Positions 14,436 to 23,442 of a stretch of 25,225 bases of DNA are shown here, piece by piece. Source of the DNA: a virus. Position numbers and translations under genes: made by a program. The stretch lies in the IMG/VR virus record IMGVR_UViG_3300000116_009157, positions 1 to 25,225 of that record, one strand, 5' to 3'. Within the stretch, counting starts at the first letter, position 1, and each line of letters begins with the position of its first letter. The notes under the pieces were generated by a model. The model was not told the DNA's origin, ran no database searches, and saw only the letters and a list, made by a program, of their open reading frames with translations.

Positions 14436-14444
14436 TGCTATAAT
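14436..14444 (+). promoter_or_regulatory. extended -10 promoter of gene 43
   Basis: TGcTATAAT: an extended -10 (TG at 14436-14437) with perfect TATAAT (14439-14444), 8 nt before the ATG at 14453. No GTTGAT -35 is present (TGGAAC at the right place). The 8-nt spacing equals that before gene 55 and the gene at 24773. Confidence 0.55.
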
Positions 14445-14452
14445 GATATTAG

Positions 14453-17029
14453 ATGTATCGTAATGTAGTTTATAATGGCCGCGAAGGTACGGTTACTTTA
14501 TTTGGTTGGAGCGAATCTGGTGATCGTATTCGTAGAGAGTGTTCTTTTGAACCTTATCTATATACGGAAGATCCTCGTGGAGAAAAGACTTCTATTTTCG
14601 GTACTAAAGTAAAGAAACGTTCTTTTAATACTGGATACAATCGTTATAAGTTCCTTCAAGATTCTGGAGTTAAACGTGTCTTTGAGAACTCACCTCCAGC
14701 GCAGCAGTTTCTTCTTGATATGTATTGGGAAGAAAACGAAAAGCCTGAATTTAATAGTAATCCTATTAAGTATTGCTTTATTGATATTGAGACTTACTCT
14801 GTCGATACTTTTCCTGATGTAGATGACCCTACTCACGTTTGTAATGTTATAACAGTATGGGATAACTTTAGTAAAAAGTTTAACACGTTTGGTATTCATG
14901 AGTATACTGGTGATGGTCGTGATGATATGATCTATCATTACTGTAAGTCTGAGCGTGAAATGTTTTTAGCTTTTCTTAAGTATATTGAGAAGCAGCATCC
15001 TGATATCATTAGTGGTTGGAACTCTGAAGGATTTGATATTCCTTATATTGTTAATAGAATGGAGCGTATCTTAGGTCAAGAGTATGTAGATCGCCTCTCA
15101 CCTCTACGTAATGTTTATTTCCGGATGCGTAAAGGTACGTTCGGTCGCGAGCAAAAGCGCTACTATTTCGATGGTGTTGCTAATCTTGACTATCTTGATG
15201 TGTATAAACGGTTTTGTCTTAAGTTGCGGGAGTCATATAAGCTTGATGCTATTGGTGAACTTGAGTTAGGTCAGAAGAAGATTGATTATGAAGGCTTAGC
15301 TCTTCATGAACTTGCTGATCAAGACTGGAATAAGTTTATTGACTACAACGTTCAGGACGTTAACCTTCTTGTTGAGTTGGAAGAGAAGCTTCAATACATT
15401 CCTCTACTGAGAATGCTGTCTTACGTTGGTTTAACTACTCTTGAAGGTGCTATGGGTACGATTGGTGTTATTAACGGAGCGTTAACTGTCCGTGCGCGTA
15501 AGCGTGGTGAGGTTATTTCCACCTTTGTACGTAATGGTAATAAAGATCATAAGAATCCTGGTGCGTATGTTGCCGAACCTAAACGAGGTTTCAAAGAGAA
15601 TATTATATCGTTCGATGCTAACTCTCTATACCCTAATGTAATGATCTCTCTTAATACTTCACCTGAGACTAAGGTGGGTAAGATTGAGAAGAATGATGGT
15701 AAAGAAATTACTATTCAGCATAACTCTGGTAGATTGTTTACATTAAGTAAAAGAGACTTCGTAAAGTTCCTTAAAGATGAAAAATGCGCATTATCAAAAG
15801 CTGGTTTCCTTTTTAGTCAGAAGAAACGCGGTATTATTCCTGAGTTTCTTGAATACTACTACAATCAGCGTGTTGATATTAAGAAGAAGCTTTTTACTAA
15901 TACTAAAAAACTCAAGAAAGACCCGAACAATATTAACCTCAAATACGAAGTCGAGCGTCTCAACACCCAACAAATGGTTATCAAGATTTTGATTAACTCT
16001 TGCTATGGTTATATGGGTAATAAGAATGCTCCAATTGGTGATGATGACATCGCTGCAAGTGTTACTCTAACAGGTCAAGCAGTTATTAAATACTCTAACG
16101 AGTGTCTTAAGGACTTTATTCGTAACGAGGTTGGTTCAGACAATATATCTGAGCATAATCTTGAGGAGTGTATTGTCTATAACGATACTGATTCGTCTTA
16201 TATTTCTATTTCACCTTTAATCAAGAACGGTGTTAAGTTCTGGGAAGATGAATCTAAAGGTCTTATTCATCAGGAAACATATGATAAGATTCAAGAGATT
16301 GAGGACCGTCTTAACGAAGACATTACTGCTTGGGCCAAGAAAGCTCTTTTAACTGACGACCCACGATTTGTATTTAAGCGTGAGATGATTGCTGATGTTG
16401 CTACGTTCATTCAGAAGAAGCGTTATGTTATGCATATCCTTGATGATGAGGGTATTAAAGAAAATAAGTTCAAGTATACTGGTGTAGAAGTTGTCCGTAC
16501 TACTATGCCTAATGCTATTAAGCCTTACGCTAAGGGTATTATTGAGACTATGCTTACTACACAGGACTTGGGCAAGACTAATAAGATTTTTAACGAAGCT
16601 TATGAGACCTTTAAGACGTTATCGCCGGAAGAGATATCCTTTGTTATGGGTATTAAGGGTTATGAAAAGTATGCGGTACAATGTCGTGAATGGCAAACAG
16701 TAAAAGGTATGCCAGTGCATGCTAAGTCAGCCTATTACTATAATCAAATACTTGAAAAGCTTGGAACAGGTAACAAGTATGAGAGTATAAGCTCTGGTGA
16801 TAAGGTTCGCTTTATGTATATTGAAACTCCTAATAAATACGGTCTCCAGTCGATGGGATTCAAATATGAATGGCCGTCTGAGTTCAATGAGCTATTTAAG
16901 ATTGACTATGAAAAGATGTTTGATAAGATTCTCTTTCAATCGATTGCTCGGTTTTATGATAGTGTAGGATGGTCGATACGTAAACCATCTGAAAATGTTC
17001 AAACAGAACTATTTGATTTATTTGCGTAG
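14453..17029 (+). CDS. 43: DNA polymerase gp43, family B
   Basis: 858 residues; T4 gp43 is 898. Replicative polymerase with 3'-5' proofreading. Exo I 'FIDIETYS' (Asp111, Glu113), Exo II 'GWNSEGFDIPY' (Asp195), Exo III 'YNVQD' (Asp302); polymerase motif A 'DANSLYPN' (388-395), motif B 'KILINSCYGYMGN' (511-523), motif C 'YNDTDSS' (576-582, Asp578 and Asp580) and a later 'QKKRYV' element. All catalytic acids are present and the frame is unbroken, with no intein or split. The last residues 'TELFDLFA' match the clamp-binding C-terminal peptide of T4 gp43 ('SLFDMFDF'), so a gp45-type clamp must be encoded elsewhere. It has its own near-leaderless promoter. Codon use is less AT-extreme than in the glycan island. 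Confidence 0.97.
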   Translation: MYRNVVYNGREGTVTLFGWSESGDRIRRECSFEPYLYTEDPRGEKTSIFGTKVKKRSFNTGYNRYKFLQDSGVKRVFENSPPAQQFLLDMYWEENEKPEFNSNPIKYCFIDIETYSVDTFPDVDDPTHVCNVITVWDNFSKKFNTFGIHEYTGDGRDDMIYHYCKSEREMFLAFLKYIEKQHPDIISGWNSEGFDIPYIVNRMERILGQEYVDRLSPLRNVYFRMRKGTFGREQKRYYFDGVANLDYLDVYKRFCLKLRESYKLDAIGELELGQKKIDYEGLALHELADQDWNKFIDYNVQDVNLLVELEEKLQYIPLLRMLSYVGLTTLEGAMGTIGVINGALTVRARKRGEVISTFVRNGNKDHKNPGAYVAEPKRGFKENIISFDANSLYPNVMISLNTSPETKVGKIEKNDGKEITIQHNSGRLFTLSKRDFVKFLKDEKCALSKAGFLFSQKKRGIIPEFLEYYYNQRVDIKKKLFTNTKKLKKDPNNINLKYEVERLNTQQMVIKILINSCYGYMGNKNAPIGDDDIAASVTLTGQAVIKYSNECLKDFIRNEVGSDNISEHNLEECIVYNDTDSSYISISPLIKNGVKFWEDESKGLIHQETYDKIQEIEDRLNEDITAWAKKALLTDDPRFVFKREMIADVATFIQKKRYVMHILDDEGIKENKFKYTGVEVVRTTMPNAIKPYAKGIIETMLTTQDLGKTNKIFNEAYETFKTLSPEEISFVMGIKGYEKYAVQCREWQTVKGMPVHAKSAYYYNQILEKLGTGNKYESISSGDKVRFMYIETPNKYGLQSMGFKYEWPSEFNELFKIDYEKMFDKILFQSIARFYDSVGWSIRKPSENVQTELFDLFA

Positions 17030-17045
17030 TGGAGTAAATAATCGT

Positions 17046-17345
17046 ATGGCCTCAAGTTATTTAGATAAACCAGAAGATGATAATACCCCGAAAGCACACC
17101 CAGCATTTAACAGAGGTAAACTAGCGAGTACTGTTTATTTCCTTAAGTTAATTAAAGGAACCGTTTCAGGTACGGATGTTGGCGAAGGTCAAATAGGCTC
17201 ACCGCAGATTGAAGCTGCGCGGCGCGCTATTCTACATCTATCTAGCGCGTTAACACACGCTAGCGGTAAGTCTACATACCTATCAAGCCAAGCAAAAGAA
17301 GCTATAGAGAAAGCTCATGCAGAGCTCGAGAAAATTAACGTTTAA
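17046..17345 (+). CDS. Small hypothetical protein after gene 43
   Basis: 99 residues from ATG 17046, chosen over an in-frame ATG at 16995 that lies inside gene 43; a GGAG 10 nt upstream of 17046 is a plausible ribosome-binding site. No family recognised. The N-terminus is polar ('YLDKPEDDNTPKAHPAF'), a middle part reads 'LASTVYFLKLIKGTVSGT', and the C-terminal third is alpha-helical and Ala-rich ('QAKEAIEKAHAELEKI'). Probably co-transcribed with gene 43. Its stop overlaps the stop of the convergent glycosyltransferase gene by 3 nt. Confidence 0.6.
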   Translation: MASSYLDKPEDDNTPKAHPAFNRGKLASTVYFLKLIKGTVSGTDVGEGQIGSPQIEAARRAILHLSSALTHASGKSTYLSSQAKEAIEKAHAELEKINV

Positions 17346-18604
17346 ATGTTACCCTCTATTGGATCACCAAATCCATGCTCTTTGCTTTGTGGCCATACAC
17401 GCCACTTAGCAATATCCTCATCTGTTTCAAACCACCTCCAGAGTTTGCAGTAACCATCCGGATCTGATTTAAGCTTTTTAATCTCTTCCGGATCCACATC
17501 TTGTCTAAATATTTCTTTTCCCTCAACGTTAAAGAACGCTACCGCCCAAAAAATGTAATCATCGTAAGGTACTTGATCGTAGCTTAGGTCTATGCAATAT
17601 TTAAATAAACTGATAAAGGAATCGTCATACTCTTGCTTACTAACATATTCCGGATTTGGGGGGTATAATCTATCTTGTGTATAGTGTTGAATTTTCTGAT
17701 CTCTAAATCTAACACCTGCATATTTTTCATAGTCATTTAAAGTACGTGATTTACCTAAGCCGTATTCATTCTCTTTTTTTGTAAACCTTTCATTATTGAT
17801 ACCTAATAATTTTCTTACTCGTTGATAAGATTTTTTATTATCATCTTGCCATGTCTTACTATCATCCCAGTGTTTAGTAGCAGCTTTTCTACCGTAGTGA
17901 TGCCATGCTATTAATTGATGTGGGTAGTATATATCATAACCGTGGGTAAATGCTCTAACGGCAATACTTATTTCTTCTCCATGAAAATACATTTCTGGGT
18001 CATGTTGAACATTTTTACTAAATGCACCATCGGTAAATGCAAAGTGTGCGGAATAAAATCGTCCCTTAATTGGACCTCCTAACCCTTTCCAATTAGGTAT
18101 TTCTTCCGGTATAGTATGTAATGGTCCCTCTTTTGCAAAAAAGTTATATGATAACATCCAAGGATCCAAATTAATAGGCTTACTCGTTTCAATATCATAT
18201 GCAGGTAAATAGCTAGTAATTAATGGTTTTGGAGAGCCATTAAGCTGCAGCCCTGCATACATATTTTTAAGTTTTGTATCCCAACCTTTTACAAACCGGT
18301 GATGTGAGTCTATTTGAAACGTAAACTTTTCATCGTTATAATGTTGCTGAATGAGATTTCTAGCCCAACACGCTCCTTTTGAATCATTATAATCTATATC
18401 GAGTATAGTAAACCTTGAATCATCAATATAATCATCTAAATTGTCCCACTCATCATCTTGTGAGTGTTGCCAGCAAATACAAATGTGTAATAAGTTTGGT
18501 TTATCAGCTTTAGAGAGTAGATCTTTTAATGTAGGTAATAACTCTTTATCCCGATATGCCGCTATTTGAACAAACACAGAACCATTTGTATAGGCATTCT
18601 TCAT
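17342..18604 (-). CDS. GlcNAc-transferase-like glycosyltransferase (GT60-like), copy 2
   Basis: 420 residues, resembling Pfam Glyco_tranf GlcNAc (Skp1-type). 'VFVQIAAYRDKELLPTLKDL' at 10-29 is the family's typical start, 'DSKGACWARNLIQ' at 74-86 its SxGvxxAR element, and 'FQIDSHHRFVKGWD' at 96-109 its DxD-like metal site (DSHH). 'HGEEISIAVRAFTHGYDIY' near 215 and 'WHHYGRK' near 240 complete the catalytic core; residues about 330-420 form a second, unassigned domain. It is a paralogue of the protein encoded at 23443-24699 (same motif order, shared 'LNDYEKYAG' and 'GYD'). Last gene of the - strand glycan island; no Shine-Dalgarno before its ATG, 34 nt after the preceding gene. Confidence 0.8.
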   Translation of the reverse strand: MKNAYTNGSVFVQIAAYRDKELLPTLKDLLSKADKPNLLHICICWQHSQDDEWDNLDDYIDDSRFTILDIDYNDSKGACWARNLIQQHYNDEKFTFQIDSHHRFVKGWDTKLKNMYAGLQLNGSPKPLITSYLPAYDIETSKPINLDPWMLSYNFFAKEGPLHTIPEEIPNWKGLGGPIKGRFYSAHFAFTDGAFSKNVQHDPEMYFHGEEISIAVRAFTHGYDIYYPHQLIAWHHYGRKAATKHWDDSKTWQDDNKKSYQRVRKLLGINNERFTKKENEYGLGKSRTLNDYEKYAGVRFRDQKIQHYTQDRLYPPNPEYVSKQEYDDSFISLFKYCIDLSYDQVPYDDYIFWAVAFFNVEGKEIFRQDVDPEEIKKLKSDPDGYCKLWRWFETDEDIAKWRVWPQSKEHGFGDPIEGNI

Positions 18605-18638
18605 AAATATACTTAATAGGGATACTAAAAATTACCAG

Positions 18639-21047
18639 TTAGTTTTCACGTCGCTCGTCCGGTTGATAATGCATAATACGATCATGCCATATTGGAGATG
18701 CTAATAGTATTGCTGGCTTTAGCTCACCTGCTTTGGTTTGTTGATATATATGAGACATCCACGTTTGCTCATACGGGCTAGCCCATTTAGTATCAATAAA
18801 CATTTTTTTATTACCTTCTTTACTAACAATCATAGGCCAGTTGGCGTAATAAATTTCACCGTCGATATAAGTTAATTCATCTAAGTTATAAATATTATTA
18901 AAGTTAGTTTTAGGTACATTAGGATCTAATCCTGAAACTGGTAATTGATCATAATCTGGCCAGAACTTACTCCTTACCGTTTGAGGTACATTATACCATG
19001 AGCATTGTTTATCATTATCAAAATAAACCTCAGTAAAACTTAATTTAAGAAAATCAAACTTTTCTTTAAGCATAATTCGATGAACTAAATTATAAATATT
19101 AGGAATATATTTACGAAACCCATTTCTACAAAATTGACCTTCTAATTCTGGAGGGTTAACTGTCATATCATCCTCGAAAAAGAACATAAAATCTGCATCT
19201 GAATCGTGAAAATGCTCAGCTGCTGATTGTCTACCACCACATATACCTGTGTTACCACCTAAGTCTATATACCCGAAGTCATATTCTTTGGCAATAGCTT
19301 GATTGCGAGTTTTAGCTAATGCATCTGTAGAGTTATCTAGTAAAAATAAACTAGGCTTTGTTAACCATTCAGGATTCTTCTTCATAGACTCAATGGTATG
19401 AAGAATTTGCTCCGGAAAATTAAATGTAAGCATATATAAATGTGTCTTTACAGTACTTACATCTCGATCTGAATATTCTTTAGCATTTGGTAAGCGTGTA
19501 AAGGCAGGTTCTGCTAATTCTACACTATCATCAAGTAAAGCTTGTGTAAAAAGCATTATATGGCCATTTATATTTAATTCATATCGTCGATACACATCTG
19601 GCTCTAAATATGACATTATAGTAAACAAGCTTTCTTCTGTGCCCATTAAACCTTCACTTAAAGATCGATCTAATAAACTATAATATGTAGCATTAGCTTT
19701 ATTTACCTGATGTTTGTGACCACCAAATAATCCACCTCGACAGACGTATTCGACTTTAGCATTTGAATATTCGCACATTTTTGTGTATTCAAATCCATGT
19801 ATCTCACAAACATTAAAAGTGTACGGATAACTTAAAAACAAAAAGGGATTGCTAAATTCTGGTAATTTGTCTAATAAATCATAATATGTTAAATGGCTTT
19901 GAGGAACAGTATTAGTTATACCGGCATCTATCCAATAAAAATATTCTGTATCAAAAGGATTAATGATAGATACATCATTAAGCATAAACATTTTAGACTG
20001 TACAATAGGATTATACCACTCATTAGTAGCCTGCGGTGAATTCTTTAACCATTCAGCTTGACCAAGCCAACTCTCAGCAGTTCTAACTTGTTGTGTGCGA
20101 TCCCAGAACGGTAAGTATAAAGTCTTAAGATCTTCTAGCTCAAAAACTTTAACAAATGTATTTTTCCTTTCACGATGCTCCCATACTATATATTCATATT
20201 CTTTAGGAATATAAATAAATAAATTTTGAGGAATTTCTAAGAGCTGTATAAACGATTCTATATAGTGGTCAAAATCTCGTCCTGTACGATTAATATTCCA
20301 TAAACCAGTAACAATTGTTTGTTTATTGTTAGTTTCAGTTAATTGTTCTTTAGAATTAGAATTTATATCTCCTAAGTTAGCTAGAACATACTCTTTTATT
20401 TTTTTAATATCCCATAAGGCTAGGCTCTTTCTATTGCCTCTATCATAACCATCTACTTGAACTTGCTCTTCTATAAAAAGTTCCGGCTCTGGAAAGTTAA
20501 AAGGAGCTCCCATTAAATTTACAGGGTAAAACCTACCATAGTCAACACCTTCATTCTCTCTATGAATAGTATTTTTTTCTGGAATAGACCATACATCCCC
20601 CTTTTTACAAGCCCAAGTTGTTGATAATAAATATTTACAATTTGAATTTAAAATATTTTTAATCATATTTAACGCTACTTCTAAAGGTTGATGTCCTAAA
20701 ACATCTCTAACAATTAAAAGATCTGCGTCCGGTATATTGTCAGTTTCAAGATCTAAACATTGAAAATTATACTCAGGATATTCAATTTGATTTTCCCGTA
20801 TACATTCTTCTACTATATCGCACCCTATATACCTTTTAATATCTTTAAACAAATATTTTATCCAGTTTAAATCACCACAAGGTAAGTCAGTAACAGAATC
20901 TATATTATAGCGGTTTATAATAACTCTAATATGATCTATTATTTTTTCCGTCTCTGCTATTGTACTACCTGGCCCACTTCTAGATTCTGTAGATCCGAAA
21001 CCAAAATTTTCGTATATATTTTTAAAAATTTCCTTACTATTATTCAT
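18639..21047 (-). CDS. Tri-domain methyltransferase + HtrL/YibB-like + GT2-like glycosyltransferase
   Basis: 802 residues with three modules. 1-225: class I SAM methyltransferase, motif I-like 'VTDLPCGDLNWIKYL' (52-66), 'YIGCDIVEE' (73-81), 'ADLLIVRDVLGH' (108-119). 243-510: HtrL/YibB (WlaTC)-type domain, 'TIVTGLWNINRTGRDFDHYI' (244-263), 'PIVQSKMFML', 'INPFDTEYFYWIDAGI' and 'CRGGLFGG', a family of putative glycosyltransferases in surface-polysaccharide loci. 530-802: GT-A domain, 'HLYMLTFNFPEQILHTIESM', 'LFLLDNSTD', 'GNTGICGGRQ' and a 'FFEDDM' acidic site near 625. The three would build and methylate one glycan. Ends 5 nt before... the upstream gene order is coupled: its ATG at 21047 lies 5 nt after the carbamoyltransferase stop. 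Domain calls are by motif; the fusion itself is directly visible as one unbroken frame. Confidence 0.72.
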   Translation of the reverse strand: MNNSKEIFKNIYENFGFGSTESRSGPGSTIAETEKIIDHIRVIINRYNIDSVTDLPCGDLNWIKYLFKDIKRYIGCDIVEECIRENQIEYPEYNFQCLDLETDNIPDADLLIVRDVLGHQPLEVALNMIKNILNSNCKYLLSTTWACKKGDVWSIPEKNTIHRENEGVDYGRFYPVNLMGAPFNFPEPELFIEEQVQVDGYDRGNRKSLALWDIKKIKEYVLANLGDINSNSKEQLTETNNKQTIVTGLWNINRTGRDFDHYIESFIQLLEIPQNLFIYIPKEYEYIVWEHRERKNTFVKVFELEDLKTLYLPFWDRTQQVRTAESWLGQAEWLKNSPQATNEWYNPIVQSKMFMLNDVSIINPFDTEYFYWIDAGITNTVPQSHLTYYDLLDKLPEFSNPFLFLSYPYTFNVCEIHGFEYTKMCEYSNAKVEYVCRGGLFGGHKHQVNKANATYYSLLDRSLSEGLMGTEESLFTIMSYLEPDVYRRYELNINGHIMLFTQALLDDSVELAEPAFTRLPNAKEYSDRDVSTVKTHLYMLTFNFPEQILHTIESMKKNPEWLTKPSLFLLDNSTDALAKTRNQAIAKEYDFGYIDLGGNTGICGGRQSAAEHFHDSDADFMFFFEDDMTVNPPELEGQFCRNGFRKYIPNIYNLVHRIMLKEKFDFLKLSFTEVYFDNDKQCSWYNVPQTVRSKFWPDYDQLPVSGLDPNVPKTNFNNIYNLDELTYIDGEIYYANWPMIVSKEGNKKMFIDTKWASPYEQTWMSHIYQQTKAGELKPAILLASPIWHDRIMHYQPDERREN

Positions 21048-21052
21048 TGGTT

Positions 21053-22636
21053 TTATTTTTTAAAGTATAAATCTTCTAACAAAAGTCTATCCATGTGGGT
21101 CTCCCTATAAACTTTAACTGCATCTGAGTATGTAGATAATATAGGTTTACCATTTATGTTAAAGGAAGTATTAAGAAGAACTCCAACACCAGTTCGCTTT
21201 TCAAACTTAGTCAAAAGATTATATAACCAAGGATTTTGTTTTTTAGTGACTGTTTGTACTCTTGCTGTACCGTCAATATGAGTTATAGAAGATAATTGCT
21301 CCTTCCATTCATCTTTAACAGTTGGGCAAAATCCCATCCAACGACTTTCTCCCTCAAAATTAAAATACTTACTAACATCCTCTAATCGACATACAGGAGC
21401 AAAAGGTCTATACCACTCTCTATTTTTAACTTTTGAGTTTAAGATATCTTTCATTTCCGGGAACGCCGGATTACACAATATACTTCTATTACCTAAAGCT
21501 CTTGGGCCGTGCTCACATTTACCCCTTACAACACCTACAATACTGCCTTCCGCTAAATCTTTAACTAATGTTTTTATATTTAATTTATTACCTCTTAAGT
21601 CTTCATAATAAGACATTAAAGTATTTTTATCTAATATTTCAATACCCGCATATGTTATATCACAAGCCTTTTTGGGTTTAATATGATTAAGCATTAACCC
21701 TGTTGCAATTCCACAATCATTAGGGTTCGGAGGTACAAATACTTCTCTATCTAAGGTTTCATAAAGCATAGTATTTAACAATATATTTAACCCACATCCA
21801 CCAGATACTACTAGTGGTATATTAGGATACTTTTCAAGAAACGGGTTAATAATGCTCATAAATACGTTCTCAAAAGCTATTTGCGAAGTTTTAGCTATAT
21901 CCCAACCAGTTTGCTCAGTATATCTATTATTAATATCAAAAGTTAGCCCAGTTTTTTCGGATAAAGTTTCTAAATGAGCTTCATATGTAGGTCCGCAAGG
22001 TATGGCTCTATAGTACTCTTCAAATGCATCTAACCACTCTAATCGTAATTTACCATAAGATGCTAATCCCATTATTTTACCTGAATATACAAGATTACCT
22101 ATGCTAAGAGGCTCTTTTCGTATATCACCGAGATATTCACCGAAAGACATATAAGGGAATCCCAAATCTTCACCTGAGCTATATACATTTTCTATAGTTT
22201 TTCTATCTTTAGCATGGTATATATTAAAAAATCCATCATTACCACCACCATCATATGAAACAATTAGCGCTTCGGTATAATCACTTTGATAAAAACCACA
22301 AGCTGCGTGTGATAAATGATGCTTACCTTCTATAAATTCTTTTGCTGGGATTGTCATCTGATGGTGAATTAGACGCGCTTTGTCTCCCTGACCCTCACAA
22401 CTATCCGCATTTATGAAATAGCACTTATTGTATTCCTTTATACCAAACTCCGCCTCTATATATTTTACGATTGCTGGTATTATAGTTTTTCTACTATATG
22501 CAGGACTATATTGAGCTACGCCAATATTTTTTTGTGATAAGAAACGCTCTATTTCAATAACAGTAACAATTTTGTTATTTTTTTCAACAACTATTGCTGC
22601 GTTATGTGAGCCGTAAAAAGCTATATTTGCCATCAT
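21053..22636 (-). CDS. Carbamoyltransferase (NodU/TobZ/CmcH family)
   Basis: 527 residues from ATG 22636, which shares a base with the upstream stop (TAATG); a TTG at 22645 in the same frame lies inside the upstream gene and is less likely. The family transfers a carbamoyl group from carbamoyl phosphate, through carbamoyl-AMP, to a sugar hydroxyl (nodulation factors, tobramycin, cephamycin). The N-terminal Kae1-like domain has 'GSHNAA' near 9, metal-binding 'HHLSHAA' (106-112), 'VSYDGGGNDG' (127-136), 'VSGGCGLN' (277-284) and 'PPNPNDCGIATG' (302-313). The YrdC-like C-terminal domain has 'EHGPRALGNRSIL' (375-387), 'RPFAP' (410-414), 'DGTARVQTV' and 'NTSFNINGKPI'. All key motifs are intact. Neighbouring glycosyltransferases suggest a glycan acceptor. 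Confidence 0.94.
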   Translation of the reverse strand: MMANIAFYGSHNAAIVVEKNNKIVTVIEIERFLSQKNIGVAQYSPAYSRKTIIPAIVKYIEAEFGIKEYNKCYFINADSCEGQGDKARLIHHQMTIPAKEFIEGKHHLSHAACGFYQSDYTEALIVSYDGGGNDGFFNIYHAKDRKTIENVYSSGEDLGFPYMSFGEYLGDIRKEPLSIGNLVYSGKIMGLASYGKLRLEWLDAFEEYYRAIPCGPTYEAHLETLSEKTGLTFDINNRYTEQTGWDIAKTSQIAFENVFMSIINPFLEKYPNIPLVVSGGCGLNILLNTMLYETLDREVFVPPNPNDCGIATGLMLNHIKPKKACDITYAGIEILDKNTLMSYYEDLRGNKLNIKTLVKDLAEGSIVGVVRGKCEHGPRALGNRSILCNPAFPEMKDILNSKVKNREWYRPFAPVCRLEDVSKYFNFEGESRWMGFCPTVKDEWKEQLSSITHIDGTARVQTVTKKQNPWLYNLLTKFEKRTGVGVLLNTSFNINGKPILSTYSDAVKVYRETHMDRLLLEDLYFKK

Positions 22637-23421
22637 TATATCCAAGGTCTTTCTACTTCAGGGTTGTGATTTACTTCGAATAATTGCGAACCATCGCCAA
22701 ATTTCTGACCATCCAATATATTTAAAACATTATATATAGGTGCTAATATATATTCATTATTTACAGCGTAGGGCCCTTGAAACAAGTGTATACTATTTGT
22801 TGTATATAAAGTTTCTATAATATCATCCCAGATATTGAAAAATCGCATCATATAATCTATTGTATCAAAGCAGAATAATTTACCTGCCGCGTCAAAAATC
22901 ATTAATTTTTCATCAACTGTTAGATTATATTTTGTTTTGAGTAAATCTACTATAAGAGGCATGTTAAAATTACTGGTCGCTTCATGCCACCTACCGACGA
23001 CATTATATATTTTGTTATCTCTATGTTTTAAAGATTTATAAGAATTTAGCATAATATCAGTATCCGTGCCCAGTAACGCTACGTTTTTAATGTTATATTC
23101 TTTGGCTAATACAAAATTAAACCTATTAACGGAAAATGGAAATTTATATTGTATTTTTAAAAATTTTTTAGCATAATCTTCAGGACTTTTACTTTCTAGA
23201 AAACTTTCATATTTTTCAACATGAGGATACTCATTATAAAAATCTTTCAAGTTCTTAACAATTAAATTTTTACGTTTAACGTCTTTAAAATAATCAACAT
23301 CTTCAGTTATTACAAAGTAAAAAATATCTTTATTATCTTTGTGAAGATTAATTAATTTATCCCGGGCGGTTTTTCTATAAGTAGGCCCACAGCATGTGTA
23401 ACATATTGCTAATTTATCCAT
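22636..23421 (-). CDS. GT-A-like putative glycosyltransferase
   Basis: 261 residues. It begins 'LAICYTCCGPTYRKTA', then 'DIFYFVITEDVDYF', and near 115 'NVALLGTDTDIMLNSY', where DTD is a DxD-type metal/nucleotide-sugar site followed by a typical GT-A strand and turn. 'GPYAVNNEYIL' near 220 and 'QLFEVNHNPEVERPWI' end the chain. Most like bacterial GT6/GT8-type small glycosyltransferases, but I cannot fix a family. Its stop overlaps the carbamoyltransferase start and it lies between that gene and a GlcNAc-transferase-like gene. Very AT-rich, more so than gene 43. Confidence 0.55.
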   Translation of the reverse strand: MDKLAICYTCCGPTYRKTARDKLINLHKDNKDIFYFVITEDVDYFKDVKRKNLIVKNLKDFYNEYPHVEKYESFLESKSPEDYAKKFLKIQYKFPFSVNRFNFVLAKEYNIKNVALLGTDTDIMLNSYKSLKHRDNKIYNVVGRWHEATSNFNMPLIVDLLKTKYNLTVDEKLMIFDAAGKLFCFDTIDYMMRFFNIWDDIIETLYTTNSIHLFQGPYAVNNEYILAPIYNVLNILDGQKFGDGSQLFEVNHNPEVERPWI

Positions 23422-23442
23422 GTTAAGTTAGTTATTATTGTA

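Noticed and set aside
14690-14938. 82-codon - strand frame inside gene 43
   Set aside because: Antisense to the exonuclease domain of gene 43, with no independent support.
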